Source: Atrichornis clamosus
Lineage: Eukaryota; Chordata; Aves; Passeriformes; Menuridae
DNA length: 64,000 nucleotides
NCBI GenBank assembly: GCA_013400975.1
Contig: WBMZ01003012.1
Location: 164,059 to 228,058 of the forward strand
Reading direction: 5' to 3'
Part shown: in pieces, positions 63,966 through 64,000 of the stretch
Layout of the letters: every line of letters starts with the position of its first letter
Numbering within the stretch: position 1 is the stretch's first letter
Program-made: the position numbers and the translations under genes
The notes under the pieces: generated by a model
What the model was told of the DNA's origin: nothing
The model's input: only the letters and a program-made list of their open reading frames with translations
Databases searched by the model: none

Positions 63966-64000
63966 GGCTGAGGCGGGCGGCGGCCCCGCCGAACATGGCC
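63560..64000. promoter_or_regulatory. CpG-island promoter of the SLBP2-like gene (continues past the window)
   Basis: GC-rich, CpG-dense sequence begins near 63.57 kb, covers exon 1 and runs to the right edge. The promoter proper is probably just outside. A gene could also start divergently from it. In other vertebrates TMEM129 and TACC3 lie on this side of SLBP, but neither is seen here. Confidence 0.75.
63913..63965 (-). CDS. SLBP2-like exon 1
   Basis: ATG in GCCATGTCC context, encoding [15 protein letters not shown] and ending GCGCAG/GTGGGA in phase 2, as in SLBP exon 1. An upstream out-of-frame ATG lies at 63996. The 5' UTR leaves the window. Confidence 0.7.

Noticed and set aside
63559..63996. 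128- and 145-codon minus frames read straight through the right-hand CpG island
   Set aside because: The SLBP-like exon 1 ends at a donor at 63913; only that splice gives the phase shared with exon 2. The remainder is intron.
50400..64000. TMEM129 or TACC3 exons upstream of SLBP
   Set aside because: Neither the RING-like C-terminus of TMEM129 nor a TACC coiled coil is seen; the minus-strand exons here belong to an SLBP-type gene.

Overview
This looks like bird genomic DNA. It is AT-rich with long non-coding stretches, carries 3' ends of the avian LINE family CR1 (about 16.0, 27.9, 40.1 and 50.8 kb), and has two LTRs of types common in birds. One of these is an intact solo LTR with a 5-bp target duplication at 41.0-42.0 kb. 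A passerine is plausible but not shown. Genes are interrupted by introns, so most open frames in the window are chance.

Layout. At 1-7.85 kb there is AT-rich non-coding DNA in which I identify no exon. At 7.88-9.06 kb lies a CpG-island promoter with CCAAT boxes, a GFY/ZNF143-like site and a perfect CRE palindrome. A polypyrimidine tract and a local 290-bp direct duplication border it. From 9.5 to 41 kb I find no gene. That stretch holds CR1 fragments, microsatellites and several CpG-retaining blocks that look like conserved regulatory elements. From 42.4 to 50.4 kb, on the minus strand, is a complete eight-exon gene for the histone mRNA stem-loop binding protein SLBP (274 aa by my splicing), with its own CpG-island promoter and E2F-like sites. 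From about 53.9 to 64.0 kb, in the same orientation and directly upstream, is a second gene of the SLBP family. It resembles the oocyte-type SLBP2 known from frog and fish, and its promoter CpG island runs off the right edge.

The two SLBP genes are the highlight. Their RNA-binding domains are about 86% identical by hand alignment, and their intron phases and several exon lengths match exactly. The second gene lacks the 60-bp exon that in SLBP carries the RRKL cyclin-docking motif, and its SLIP1-binding (translation-activation) motif is altered. Downstream of its RNA-binding domain it has extra exons, all in the same 2-2 phase, that resemble its own exons 2 and 3. Together these suggest a tandem pair: a cell-cycle-regulated SLBP, and a paralogue that could escape S-phase-end degradation and bind histone mRNA with different translational output. 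This last step is inference from sequence.
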